Assembly: GCF_002879885.1 (NCBI RefSeq)
Contig: NZ_PNYA01000040.1
Location: forward strand, 1 to 64,000
Reading direction: 5' to 3'
Origin: Trinickia dabaoshanensis
GTDB lineage: Bacteria > Pseudomonadota > Gammaproteobacteria > Burkholderiales > Burkholderiaceae
Length of the DNA: 64,000 bases
In this document: positions 44,592 to 53,452 of the stretch, piece by piece
Layout of the letters: every line of letters begins with the position of its first letter
Position numbering within the stretch: the first letter of the stretch is position 1
Program-made: the position numbers and the translations under genes
The notes under the pieces: generated by a model
The model's database searches: none
The model's input: the letters and a program-made list of their open reading frames with translations, nothing else
Told to the model about the DNA's origin: nothing

Positions 44592-45918
44592 ACGCGCTCA
44601 CGGCGTGCTCGTCGCCCGAGGCCGCATGGGCGCCGCGGCCGCGTTCGATCGCACGAGCCGAGTAAGCCGAGACGAGTGCCGAGAACAAGACATAGGCGCA
44701 TACGGTCCACCACTTTCCGCCGCTCATCTTCCACAGCGCGGTGGCGATGATCGGTGTCAAGCCGCTCGCAAAAATGCCCGAGAACTGATAGACGAAAGAG
44801 ATGCCCGTATAACGCACATTGGCTTCGAACAGTTCCGAGAACAGCGCGGCCTCGGGACCGTAGACCATGGCGTAGCAAATGCCGAACGGTATGACGATCG
44901 CGAGCCAGATCAACAACGTATTGCCCGGATGGCTTTCCATGAGCCAGAACGCGGGATAGACCGCCGCACCGCACAAGAGCGATCCCCACATATAGACGCG
45001 GGCCCGGCCGATGCGATCGGAGAGTGCGCCGAACAGCGGAATGAAGAAGCACATGACGAGCGCGGCCATCATGACGCCGACGAGCGCGTCGGTGCGATCC
45101 ATCCCGATGTGTTGCGTGAGGTAACCGATCGAGAAGACCGCGAAGATATTGAAAAAGACGCCGTCGATATAGCGCGCGCCCATGCCGACCCACAACTCGC
45201 GGCGATAGTTCGCGAGCATTTCGAGGCACGGTAGTTTCGCTTCGCGGCGCGTGCGCTTGAGCGCCATGAACTCCGGCGTTTCCATGACCTTCAAGCGGAT
45301 ATAGAGGCCGATCATGACGAGCAGCAGCGATGCGCCGAACGCGATGCGCCAGCCCCATGCGAAGAACGCGCGTTCCGAGAGCAGATGCGAGACGGCCGCG
45401 ACCATACCCGAGGCCAGGCACAGGCCGATCGACAAGCCGATTTGCGGCAGGCTCGCGTACAGGCCGCGCTTTTTAGGCGGGGCATACTCATAGGCCATCA
45501 ATACCGCCCCGCCCCATTCACCGCCGAGGCCGATACCTTGCAGCACGCGCAGCGAGAGCAGCGCGATCGGCGCCCATACGCCGATTTGCGCATAAGTCGG
45601 CACGAGTGCGACACCGGCCGTCGAAATACCCATGATGAAAAGCGTGAGGATCAGCGCCGACTTGCGGCCGATGCGATCGCCGAAGTGGCCGAACAGTAGG
45701 CCGCCCACGGGGCGCGTGACGAATCCCACGGCGAACGTGGTGTAGGCGAGCAGCGTCGAGACGAGCGGATCGCTGCTCGGGAAATACAGCTTGTTGAAAA
45801 TGATGCCGGCCACTACGCCATAGAGAAAGAAGTCGTACCACTCTACCGTCGCGCCGATCACACTGGCCAGTGCGACGCGGCGAATCATGCGGGTATCGAT
45901 GCGGGGATCGGATCTCAT
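44587..45918 (-). CDS. MFS transporter, MHS type
   Basis: A 443-residue metabolite:H+ symporter with the ASVIGATVEWYDFFLYGVVA signature and GHFGDRIGRKSAL loop, 12 predicted helices. It is convergent with sauR at the edge of the sulfonate island, so it could import a sulfonate such as isethionate, but MHS transporters serve many substrates and no catabolic gene is directly linked. GGAGGAG precedes the ATG. It is a paralogue of the MHS transporter at 14635. Confidence 0.82.
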   Translation of the reverse strand: MRSDPRIDTRMIRRVALASVIGATVEWYDFFLYGVVAGIIFNKLYFPSSDPLVSTLLAYTTFAVGFVTRPVGGLLFGHFGDRIGRKSALILTLFIMGISTAGVALVPTYAQIGVWAPIALLSLRVLQGIGLGGEWGGAVLMAYEYAPPKKRGLYASLPQIGLSIGLCLASGMVAAVSHLLSERAFFAWGWRIAFGASLLLVMIGLYIRLKVMETPEFMALKRTRREAKLPCLEMLANYRRELWVGMGARYIDGVFFNIFAVFSIGYLTQHIGMDRTDALVGVMMAALVMCFFIPLFGALSDRIGRARVYMWGSLLCGAAVYPAFWLMESHPGNTLLIWLAIVIPFGICYAMVYGPEAALFSELFEANVRYTGISFVYQFSGIFASGLTPIIATALWKMSGGKWWTVCAYVLFSALVSAYSARAIERGRGAHAASGDEHAVSAS

Positions 45919-46144
45919 GAAACGGCTCCTCCAATGGATGTCCGTGTTCGTGGGCCCCTTGGTCGTCTCCTCCGGGGCAATGGTCGTCCCGGGCGGCGAG
46001 GTGTGGCTGAGCGCGACTCGGTCGGTTTTTTCTATTTACCGAGCCGAAATCTAGGCTTCAAGAGAAATTGGGAAGCGCGATTCGTTATGGGACAAAAGAG
46101 GGAAAAACGTTTCAGTTTGGAAAGCACGAGGACTACTTGGCGGG

Positions 46145-46174
46145 GCGCCTCGCCGCTAGACAACGGCAAGGCGC
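46145..46174 (-). terminator. hairpin downstream of the NHL lipoprotein gene
   Basis: GCGCCTCGCCG (46145-46155) pairs with CGGCAAGGCGC (46164-46174) at 10 of 11 positions plus one wobble, loop of 8. It begins 22 bp past the stop codon of the minus-strand lipoprotein gene. No T tract, so termination is plausible but not certain. Confidence 0.45.
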
Positions 46175-46195
46175 TCCTCTTCTACTTTCCAGCGA

Positions 46196-47317
46196 TTACG
46201 AGTGCGTCGCGACGATCTTGCGGATCGCGTTGTTCAGCGTATCGGCCACGTACACATTGCCGGCTGCATCGACAGTGAGTCCCTCAGGGCTATAGAAGGC
46301 GGCAGCGGTACCCTGACCGTTCGTCAAAGCTTGGGCACCTGAGCCCGCCAGCGTGGTCACGTTCCCCATCGAATCGATCTTTCGAATGAGATTGTTACCC
46401 GTATCCGCGACATACACATTCCCGCTCGCATCCACGGCAACGCCGTCCGGCTTGTTGAACGAAGCGGCAGTGCCTTTGCCGTTGGCGGCCCCTTGGGCAC
46501 CCGAACCGGCAAGCGTCGTTACGTTTCCGCTCGGATCGATCTTGCGGATCACGTTGTTCCCCCCATCGGCCACGTACAGATTGCCGCTCGCGTCGAGGAC
46601 AATGCCATGCGGCGCATTGAACGACGCGGCCGTGCCCAGTCCGTTAGCCGAACCTTGGGCGCCCGAACCCGCGAACGTCGTGACGTTGCCGCTGGGATCG
46701 ATCTTGCGGATGAGATTGTTTCCGTCGTCCGCCACGAAAAGGTTTCCGCTCGGGTCGATGACGATACCTGCCGGGAAGTTGAACGATGCGGCTGTGCCAC
46801 GGCCATTGGCGGAGCCCGAAGCGCTGGAGCCTGCGAACGTCGTCACGTTGCCGCTTGTATCGATCTTGCGGATCGTGTTGTTGCCCGAATCCGCGACGTA
46901 GAGGTTGCCGCTCGAGTCGAGCGTGAAGCCGTTCGGGAAGTCGAATTTCGCGGCCACCCCGTTGCCGTCGACGTTACCGCCCGTACCCGCTCCGGCCACC
47001 GTCGTGACGTTTCCATTCGTGTCGATCTTGCGGATGAGGTGGTTACCCGTATCGTCCACGTAGATATTGCCCGCCGCATCGACGGCCACGTCGCATGGAT
47101 CGTTGAACTTTGCACTCGCTACAGGTCCGTTCGTCGCGCCCCATTGGGTCGATCCCGCCACGGTCGATACCTGTTCGACGGTCGCACTGGTCGTGGGCGT
47201 ACTTCCGGAGGACACGCCGGTCGCGCTATTGCCTCCTCCGCAAGCGGCCAAAGCGAACGTGAGAGTAGCTGCCGCGGCGAATTCGGCGGTCCAGCGGAAC
47301 AAGGGGTGACTACGCAT
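46196..47317 (-). CDS. NHL-repeat lipoprotein
   Basis: A 373-residue predicted lipoprotein: signal peptide with a lipobox ending LAAC (lipidated Cys near residue 26), a Gly/Ser/Thr-rich linker, then six NHL repeats of about 55 residues, each with the pattern DxxGNxYVADxGNNxIRKID followed by GNVTTxAGSG. NHL repeats fold into a six-bladed beta-propeller, here probably attached to the outer membrane. The repeats are nearly identical to one another in DNA and protein, suggesting recent internal duplication. ATG at 47317 starts the signal peptide. Ligand unknown. Confidence 0.88.
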   Translation of the reverse strand: MRSHPLFRWTAEFAAAATLTFALAACGGGNSATGVSSGSTPTTSATVEQVSTVAGSTQWGATNGPVASAKFNDPCDVAVDAAGNIYVDDTGNHLIRKIDTNGNVTTVAGAGTGGNVDGNGVAAKFDFPNGFTLDSSGNLYVADSGNNTIRKIDTSGNVTTFAGSSASGSANGRGTAASFNFPAGIVIDPSGNLFVADDGNNLIRKIDPSGNVTTFAGSGAQGSANGLGTAASFNAPHGIVLDASGNLYVADGGNNVIRKIDPSGNVTTLAGSGAQGAANGKGTAASFNKPDGVAVDASGNVYVADTGNNLIRKIDSMGNVTTLAGSGAQALTNGQGTAAAFYSPEGLTVDAAGNVYVADTLNNAIRKIVATHS

Positions 47318-47989
47318 CAGGTAAAACTCCTCTTTGCTTTTAATAGACGGGGTAGCTATGCCGCCCCAAATGAATTCGATAAAGCGCACGCGCGCATCCA
47401 AACACCGCACCGACAAAACGGTGAATGCTCGGATTGTGATTGCGGGGTGCTTTTCTCAGAAACGCTCGATTCCGCCGGCAAACACCGGTCGATTCAAAAG
47501 CGCTACGCAGTAACGCGTGCGGGCGGCGAGCCGGCGCAGCGCGATCGGAGGCAGGCGTGCACGCCGCGCCCGCAGCTTTCGCGTGATGAACTTTGGAAAG
47601 GAATACCGACGGAAACATCGCATTGCGCGACGAGTCGAACGTTTGAACTGCTGCTTTGCATCTGTCTAGGCCCCGGGAATAGAAAGTGTTTATTAATAGT
47701 CTTGTGGAATTTTCGTAAGAGTTCTTGGACTCATTGCTCAGAGAATATAGCACCGTCCGATGCGTTCAGTGTCCGCCTTCGTGGAATACGACACGGATTA
47801 GCGACAAGAGGATTGACAGATCCCGCCTAGATCGTATTGGTGGTTGTGCGATAGCCGCACCGACAAAAAAAGCCCGGAAACACGAGTTTCCCGGGCTTGA
47901 GTTCCACCAGCGACACAGATGGCGGAGGAGACTACCTTGTTTCGCGGCGCCGCCGCGTCGTACGAGCGGCCCCACGCGATAAACCGTTC
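47318..47989. other. 672-bp intergenic region with AT-rich patch and terminator
   Basis: No convincing protein gene. Bases about 47685-47770 are markedly more AT-rich than the surroundings, including TTTATTAATAG, and may hold the promoter of the divergent NHL lipoprotein gene or of a small RNA. The terminator of the NCS2 permease lies at 47865-47898 (separate entry). Confidence 0.4.
47865..47898 (-). terminator. Rho-independent terminator of the NCS2 permease gene
   Basis: On the minus strand, AGCCCGGGAAAC and GTTTCCGGGCT form a GC-rich stem of about 11 bp with a short loop, followed by a run of seven T. It lies about 90 bp past the permease stop codon. Confidence 0.85.
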
Positions 47990-49375
47990 TTAGATGGCCC
48001 AGCCACCGAGGTAGAACGCCACCAGCACGATTGCGATCGACACCGTACCGATATTGAGCTTACGGAACTCGCCGCTCACGATGCGTCCGATAACGAGCGT
48101 CGCGAAGCCGAGCATGATGCCCGTCACGATATTGGCCGTGAGTACGATGAAGACGGAGGTGACGAGGCCGGACATGGCATCGACCATATCGTCCATGTGC
48201 AGCTTGCTGACGTTCGAGAGCATCAAGAGACCCACGTACATCAGCGCGGGCGCCGTCGCATACGAGGGGACGAGACCCGCGAGTGGCGAAAAGAACATCA
48301 CGACGAGAAAGAGCAGCCCGACAACGGCGGCGGCCAAGCCCGTCTTCGCCCCCGCGGCCACACCCACGCTCGACTCGATATAAGCCGCCGCCGGTGCGCC
48401 GCCGAGAAAACCCGAGAAAATCGAACTCAGCGAATCGGCCGTCAGCGCGCGGCCGCCGTTGATGATGCGGCCGTTTTCATCGAGTTGGCCGGCCTGCCCC
48501 GCCACGGCGCGAATCGTCCCGGTGGCATCGAACACCGCCGTCATCACGAGGGCGAATACGCTCGGCAGGACCGCCACCGACAACGCGCCTTTGATATTCA
48601 TCGCACCGATCAGCGACGCATGGCCCGCCGAGCTCAGCGAAGGAAACGCGAAGATGCCGTGATACTTCACGCTCGGATCGAGCACAAGGCCGATCGCCGA
48701 GATCGCTACGACGACGAGCAAGATGCCGCCCGGCACGCGGCGTTTCTCCAGCCCGAAAATCGCCGCCAACCCAATCACCGACATGATCACCGGAAACGCA
48801 CCGACATGTCCGAGCGCCAAAGGCAAGCCCCCGCCGGGATTCTTGATCACGAGGCCGACGTCGTTCGACGCGATCAAGAGCAAGAACAGGCCGATGCCGA
48901 TACCGGTGCCGTGCGCGACGCCCGCGGGCAGATTGCGCAAGATCCACGAGCGCACCCCGGTCACCGAAATGGCCGTAAAAACGAGCCCCATCAGGAAGAC
49001 GGCGCCGAGCGCCACCGCGGGGGCGATGCCCTTGCCCAGCACGAGGCCGAACGCGGTAAACGCCGTGAGCGAGATTGCACAGCCGATCGCGATCGGCAGT
49101 TTCGCCCATAGTCCCATCAACAACGAACCGAATGCCGTGGTCAGACAAACGGCGACGAACACCGCACTCGTATCGAAACCGGCTTTGCCGAGCATGCCCG
49201 GTACGACGAACACCGAATAGACCATCGCCAGGAAGGTCGTGATGCCTGCGACGATCTCGCGGCGCTGCGTACTGCCTTGCGCCGAGATCCCGAAGTATCG
49301 ATCGATGACACCCATATGGCCGAACTCGTCTCTAGCGCCGACGCCGACGGTCGGCTGCGCGGGGGTATCACTCAT
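47990..49375 (-). CDS. NCS2-family purine/xanthine-type permease (AzgA-like)
   Basis: A 461-residue inner-membrane transporter with about 12-14 hydrophobic segments. The motifs [24 protein letters not shown] and [14 protein letters not shown], and [24 protein letters not shown] place it in the AzgA/PbuG branch of NCS2, which imports adenine, guanine or hypoxanthine with protons. The exact base is not determinable. AGGAG precedes the ATG, and a strong terminator follows. Confidence 0.85.
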   Translation of the reverse strand: MSDTPAQPTVGVGARDEFGHMGVIDRYFGISAQGSTQRREIVAGITTFLAMVYSVFVVPGMLGKAGFDTSAVFVAVCLTTAFGSLLMGLWAKLPIAIGCAISLTAFTAFGLVLGKGIAPAVALGAVFLMGLVFTAISVTGVRSWILRNLPAGVAHGTGIGIGLFLLLIASNDVGLVIKNPGGGLPLALGHVGAFPVIMSVIGLAAIFGLEKRRVPGGILLVVVAISAIGLVLDPSVKYHGIFAFPSLSSAGHASLIGAMNIKGALSVAVLPSVFALVMTAVFDATGTIRAVAGQAGQLDENGRIINGGRALTADSLSSIFSGFLGGAPAAAYIESSVGVAAGAKTGLAAAVVGLLFLVVMFFSPLAGLVPSYATAPALMYVGLLMLSNVSKLHMDDMVDAMSGLVTSVFIVLTANIVTGIMLGFATLVIGRIVSGEFRKLNIGTVSIAIVLVAFYLGGWAI

Positions 49376-49847
49376 GAGCTTGCTCCTTTATCAGCATGCT
49401 GAAACGGCTCGTGCAGCCGTCGTCAGGTTTGTCTCGGATCTAATAGGTTTTGGCTTGTCGGCAACGTCTTGGAACGGGACAGGCGCTCGGCGCCTCGTCG
49501 CTTCGAAACCGTGGTGTATTCGTTCTGGCGCTCTACGACGCGCTGTTTTATCCACCACGTCATTCGCACTTCGCCGTTGCGAAGGTTAGTTGAACGGCCT
49601 TTTCCGGCCTATCAGGAGGGGAACATGCAGCACATGTGACAGCGCTTATATCCCCGTGAAACCGGGGTTTCATCGTCGCGGACCACGTGTTTACGCCTAG
49701 TGTGAAACTGTGATGACGATTATTTGGCAGGCTTGATCGGCAAGCGAGCGTAGGCATGCAGGCCGGCGCACCGTCGCCATGGCGAGAGACGGAGCGGCGG
49801 CGCATCGCACCGCCGCTCAAAAAAGCGCTAACGTGAACGGCGCCGCG
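49376..49847. other. 472-bp intergenic region with several hairpins
   Basis: No gene seen. It contains a 6-bp hairpin (AGGCGC-TCG-GCGCCT, 49481-49495), the palindrome TGAAAC-CGGG-GTTTCA (49657-49672) and a strong hairpin at 49792-49818. The first could lie in the 5' leader of the purine permease, the second could be an operator. I cannot assign any known riboswitch. Confidence 0.4.
49792..49818 (-). terminator. hairpin downstream of the aldo/keto reductase gene
   Basis: GAGCGGCGGCGC and GCACCGCCGCTC (11 of 12 pairs, 3-nt loop) start 30 bp past the stop codon of the minus-strand reductase gene. The T run lies on the promoter-proximal side, so it is not a canonical intrinsic terminator. Confidence 0.4.
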
Positions 49848-50873
49848 TTACACCGGCGACGGATTGCGCTCCGCAAACCCTTCCTGATGCCAATACGGGT
49901 ACACGGGACGTACCTTGCTGGCCTCGTCGAGCCGGGCGACCTGCTCGGCCGTCAGGTTCCAGCCGACGGCGCCCAGGTTCTGCCGCAGTTGTTCCTCGTT
50001 ACGCGCGCCGATCAGCACGGTCGAGACCGTCGGGCGCTGCAGCAGCCAATTGAGCGCGATTTGGGGCACGGTCTTGCCGGTCTCTTCGGCGATCGCATCG
50101 AGCACGTCCACCACGCGATAAAGGTATTCGTCCGGCACCGGCGGCCCGTAGTCGGCGGTCTTGTGCAGCCGGCTCAGTTCGGGAATCGGCTGACCACGCC
50201 GGATCTTGCCCGTGAGCCGCCCCCAGCCGAGCGGGCTCCAAACGACTGCGCCCACGCCTTGGTCCAGGCCCAGCGGCATCAGCTCCCATTCGTAATCACG
50301 CCCGATCAGCGAGTAATAAGTCTGGTTCGCGACATAGCGCGGATAGCCGTAGCGATCCGCCACGTCGAGCGACTTCATCAGATGCCAGCCGGAGAAATTC
50401 GACACGCCCGTGTAGCGAATCTTGCCGGCACGCACGAGGTCGTCGAGCGTGGAGAGCACTTCTTGCACGGGCGTCTTCGCATCGAATCCGTGCAGTTGAA
50501 ACAAATCGATGTAGTCGGTCTGTAGCCTTTTGAGCGAGGCATCGACCGTCTTGATCAGATGGTGGCGCGATGAACCCACGTTATTCGGTTCGTCGTCGAA
50601 TCGAAAAGTCGCTTTCGTCGACACGAGCACGCGATCGCGGCGGCCCTTGAGCGCTTCGCCGAGAATCGATTCGGACGCGCCGCGCGAATACACGTCGGCC
50701 GTATCGAACATCGTCACGCCCGCGTCTAAACAGATATCGATGAGCCGGCGCGCTTCGGAAACATCCGTTTCCCCCCACGCTTTGAACAACTCGCCTTTGC
50801 CGCCGAACGTGCCGGTACCGAAACTGAGCGCCGGGACCTTCAATCCCGATGCCCCGAGATGCCGATATTCCAT
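49848..50873 (-). CDS. aldo/keto reductase
   Basis: A 341-residue NADPH-dependent aldo/keto reductase (YvaA/TIM-barrel type). The catalytic tetrad is visible as Asp and Tyr in MFDTADVYSRG, Lys in VLVSTKATF, and His in IDLFQLHGFD. The substrate is unknown; many such proteins reduce a range of aldehydes. GGGG precedes the ATG. It is a single-gene unit divergent from the diguanylate cyclase. Confidence 0.88.
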   Translation of the reverse strand: MEYRHLGASGLKVPALSFGTGTFGGKGELFKAWGETDVSEARRLIDICLDAGVTMFDTADVYSRGASESILGEALKGRRDRVLVSTKATFRFDDEPNNVGSSRHHLIKTVDASLKRLQTDYIDLFQLHGFDAKTPVQEVLSTLDDLVRAGKIRYTGVSNFSGWHLMKSLDVADRYGYPRYVANQTYYSLIGRDYEWELMPLGLDQGVGAVVWSPLGWGRLTGKIRRGQPIPELSRLHKTADYGPPVPDEYLYRVVDVLDAIAEETGKTVPQIALNWLLQRPTVSTVLIGARNEEQLRQNLGAVGWNLTAEQVARLDEASKVRPVYPYWHQEGFAERNPSPV

Positions 50874-51068
50874 GCTGCCCCCTATCGAAGAACGAGGAGC
50901 TAGGCTACCGCAATCGCGCCGGATCTGCTCGTCAGCGCTCCGGGATTGCCCGCACTCGGCCCCTCTCGCGTTCGGTATTTTGTTTTGCGACCCTTAACCC
51001 CGCGACAAAACGCGCCGATATATTCGTTGACCGTGTTTGTTTCAGTCCGCTTGATTCGCGCCCCCGCT

Positions 51069-52466
51069 ATGCCGAAAACCGAACCGCAAGACGATGCGAC
51101 GCCTGCCTCGTCCAGCCTCGAGTGCGACACGCGCTTCCATATCGATCCCGAACTCGTGACGGTCGCGCTGACCGGCAGCGGGACCGGGCTCTGGGACCGT
51201 GACGTCGTCACGGGCGAAATCCGCTATTCCCCGGCCTGGAAGGCGATGCTCGGCTATGCGCCGCACGAATTGAGCAACCGGATCGAGGATGCCTATGTTC
51301 GGGTTCACCCTGACGATCTCGCCCATGTTCGCGCAACGATGCAAGCGCACTTCGAGAGCAAGACCGACAGCTACGTGGTCGAGCATCGCATTCGATGCAA
51401 GGACGGCAGTTACAAGTGGATCTGCAGCCGCGGCAAAGTGATCAGCCGCGGCAGCGACGGCCGTGCGCAGCGGATGATCGGCACGAGCACCGACATCACC
51501 GCGCTGCGCGAGACGGCGACGAACCTGCAGCACACGATCGATCTGATCACCAACCTCACCAACGAAGTGCCGGGGCTCGTGTTTCAGTACCGCCGAAGCG
51601 TCGACGGCCACGGGTCGGTGCCTTACGCGAGCGACGGCATTCGCGACATCTACGAGCTGGCGCCGGAGGACGTCGCGCGCAACGCCGATGCGATCGAAGC
51701 GAGAATCGACCCGCGCGACCTGGACGTCTTCCGGCAATCGCTGCTCGACTCGGCCGCACACCTCACGCCGTGGCACCTGGAGTACCGCGTGAATTTGCCC
51801 CGCCAAGGGTCGTGCTGGCGCCAAGGCGATGCGCGCCCGCAACGCATGCCCGACGGCAGTACGCTCTGGCACGGATTCATCTCCGACGCCACCGAGCACA
51901 AGCGCATCGAAGCGGAATTGCATGAGCTCGCCACCGTCGATCATTTGACGCAGCTTTCGAACCGGCGCCATTTCACGGCGCAAAGCGAAGCCGAATTCAC
52001 GCGGATCCGCCATGCGCCCAACGAAATCGCCGCGATGCTCATGTTGGACCTCGATCATTTCAAGCTGCTCAACGATCGCTGGGGGCACGCGCTCGGCGAC
52101 CTGGCGCTCAGCCATTTCGCCCGTCTGCTGCGCGCCGAGGCCCGCACGGGCGACCTCATCGGGCGCATCGGCGGCGAGGAATTCGCCGCGGTGCTGCCCG
52201 GCGCATCGATCGAGGACGCAGTGACGTTCGCGCGCCGTATCCAGCAGCGCGTCGAAGCGTCGCCGCTCATGAGCGGCGAGACCCGCATCGCGCTGACGGT
52301 CAGCATCGGGATCGACCGGATGCGTCCCACCGACGCGGGCGCTACCCAAGCGCTCTCGCGCTGCGACAAGGCGCTTTACGTCGCCAAAGAACGCGGACGT
52401 AATCGAATCGAAACCTACGAAGAATCGCCGGCCGGCGAAGCGAACGGGCGATCTTCTTGCAAGTGA
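51069..52466 (+). CDS. diguanylate cyclase with two PAS domains
   Basis: A 465-residue cytoplasmic protein: PAS/PAC (about 30-155), a second PAS-like domain (about 165-290) and a C-terminal GGDEF domain. The active site is intact (GGEEF, residues 368-372) and an RxxD inhibitory site (RTGD) lies five residues upstream, so it should make c-di-GMP under feedback control. The upstream frame extends to 50946; ATG at 51069 is preferred because homology starts after it, though no ribosome-binding site is clear. No membrane segments. It precedes the TOMM operon by 158 bp on the same strand, and a PilZ protein lies 9 kb away. Confidence 0.85.
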   Translation: MPKTEPQDDATPASSSLECDTRFHIDPELVTVALTGSGTGLWDRDVVTGEIRYSPAWKAMLGYAPHELSNRIEDAYVRVHPDDLAHVRATMQAHFESKTDSYVVEHRIRCKDGSYKWICSRGKVISRGSDGRAQRMIGTSTDITALRETATNLQHTIDLITNLTNEVPGLVFQYRRSVDGHGSVPYASDGIRDIYELAPEDVARNADAIEARIDPRDLDVFRQSLLDSAAHLTPWHLEYRVNLPRQGSCWRQGDARPQRMPDGSTLWHGFISDATEHKRIEAELHELATVDHLTQLSNRRHFTAQSEAEFTRIRHAPNEIAAMLMLDLDHFKLLNDRWGHALGDLALSHFARLLRAEARTGDLIGRIGGEEFAAVLPGASIEDAVTFARRIQQRVEASPLMSGETRIALTVSIGIDRMRPTDAGATQALSRCDKALYVAKERGRNRIETYEESPAGEANGRSSCK

Positions 52467-52474
52467 AACGCATT

Positions 52475-52528
52475 ACGCGCAATTACCCGCAATTACCCCT
52501 TGCCGACAGGTTCCGACTTTCCTATGAT
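52475..52528 (+). promoter_or_regulatory. promoter of the TOMM operon with direct repeats
   Basis: TTGCCG (52500-52505) and TATGAT (52523-52528) are 17 bp apart, a good sigma-70-type promoter. Immediately upstream is a direct repeat of CGCAATTACCC (about 52477-52498), a possible activator site. Transcription from here would give a leader of about 90 nt before the FHA gene. Confidence 0.55.
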
Positions 52529-52623
52529 CAAATCCCATCTATAAGGATTTCGTCGAATGCACTGACGTAGTCGTCTCTGCATGCGTGCGGCGCGGCCCGC
52601 GCGTTCATCAAGGGCGTAGGGAA

Positions 52624-53445
52624 ATGGCGATTCTAATAAGCGAGCTGACGGGGCAATCATGCTTGCTGAGGGCGAATCATGTCCTCGGCCGGGATTCGAA
52701 TCGCTGCGACACCGTTATCGCGCTCCCATTCGTCTCGCGCATCCATGCCACCATCCGGTGGAGAGCCCCCCGCTGGGAATTGCACGTTCACGGCCGCAAC
52801 GGGGCGCTCGTGGGCGGCACCTTCATCGGCGAAGGCCGGCATGTCGTGCTGCAACTCGGCGACATCATTCATTTCGGCAGCGCGGCCTGCGCGCCATGGC
52901 AAGTGGCGAATCTCGATGCGCCCGCCGACGGCCCCGCGCCCGATACGACCGCGGCGCTGCCGCGCCCCGCGCAGTTCGAGTCGATCGCTCAGCGCATCGA
53001 ATGGCGCGTGAGCCGCGACGAGGAACATGTCTCGGCGACGTTGCATACGCGCGGCGCGGCGCTCGATCTCGGCATGCGCGCCCATCATTACTGCCTGGTC
53101 ACGCTCGCCCGCAAACGTCACGCGGACGCCCTCGCCGGCTATGACAACGCCTCGCAAGGTTGGATCGAACTCGAGGTGCTCGCGCATATGCTCGGTCTCG
53201 ACCTCTCGCACGTGAACGTCCAGATCCATCGGGCGCGGATGCAGTTCGGCGCCGTGCTCACGCCCGGCTCGCCCGAACTCGTGGAACGCCGGCGCGGCGG
53301 CGTGCGGTTCGGCGCGTTGCCGTTCAGCATCGTGCGCGCCGATACGCTCGAATGCCAATCGCCGACGGACGAATTCCCCGAGAGCCGGCCCGCGCCGGCG
53401 CTATCGCTCGCCGCATCCGAGCTCGCGCGCGCCTCGGCGAATTAA
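52624..53445 (+). CDS. FHA-domain protein of the TOMM operon
   Basis: A 273-residue protein. Residues about 5-100 form a forkhead-associated domain (LGRDSNRCDTVIALPFVSRIHATI, then ELHVHGRNGALVGG), which binds phosphothreonine peptides. The C-terminal half has a short winged-helix-like segment and ends in an Ala/Pro/Ser-rich tail. Next to a Ser/Thr kinase, it probably reads that kinase's phosphorylation. ATG at 52624 is preferred over upstream in-frame codons by its TAGGGA site. The kinase starts 7 bp after its stop codon. Its part in TOMM production or control is unknown. Confidence 0.8.
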   Translation: MAILISELTGQSCLLRANHVLGRDSNRCDTVIALPFVSRIHATIRWRAPRWELHVHGRNGALVGGTFIGEGRHVVLQLGDIIHFGSAACAPWQVANLDAPADGPAPDTTAALPRPAQFESIAQRIEWRVSRDEEHVSATLHTRGAALDLGMRAHHYCLVTLARKRHADALAGYDNASQGWIELEVLAHMLGLDLSHVNVQIHRARMQFGAVLTPGSPELVERRRGGVRFGALPFSIVRADTLECQSPTDEFPESRPAPALSLAASELARASAN

Positions 53446-53452
53446 ATACGCC

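Noticed and set aside
46250-47150. Non-coding DNA repeat array
   Set aside because: The repeats are in frame and encode NHL propeller blades of a lipoprotein.
49792-49818. Canonical intrinsic terminator
   Set aside because: Strong hairpin but the T run is on the wrong side for the minus-strand transcript; kept only as a low-confidence hairpin.
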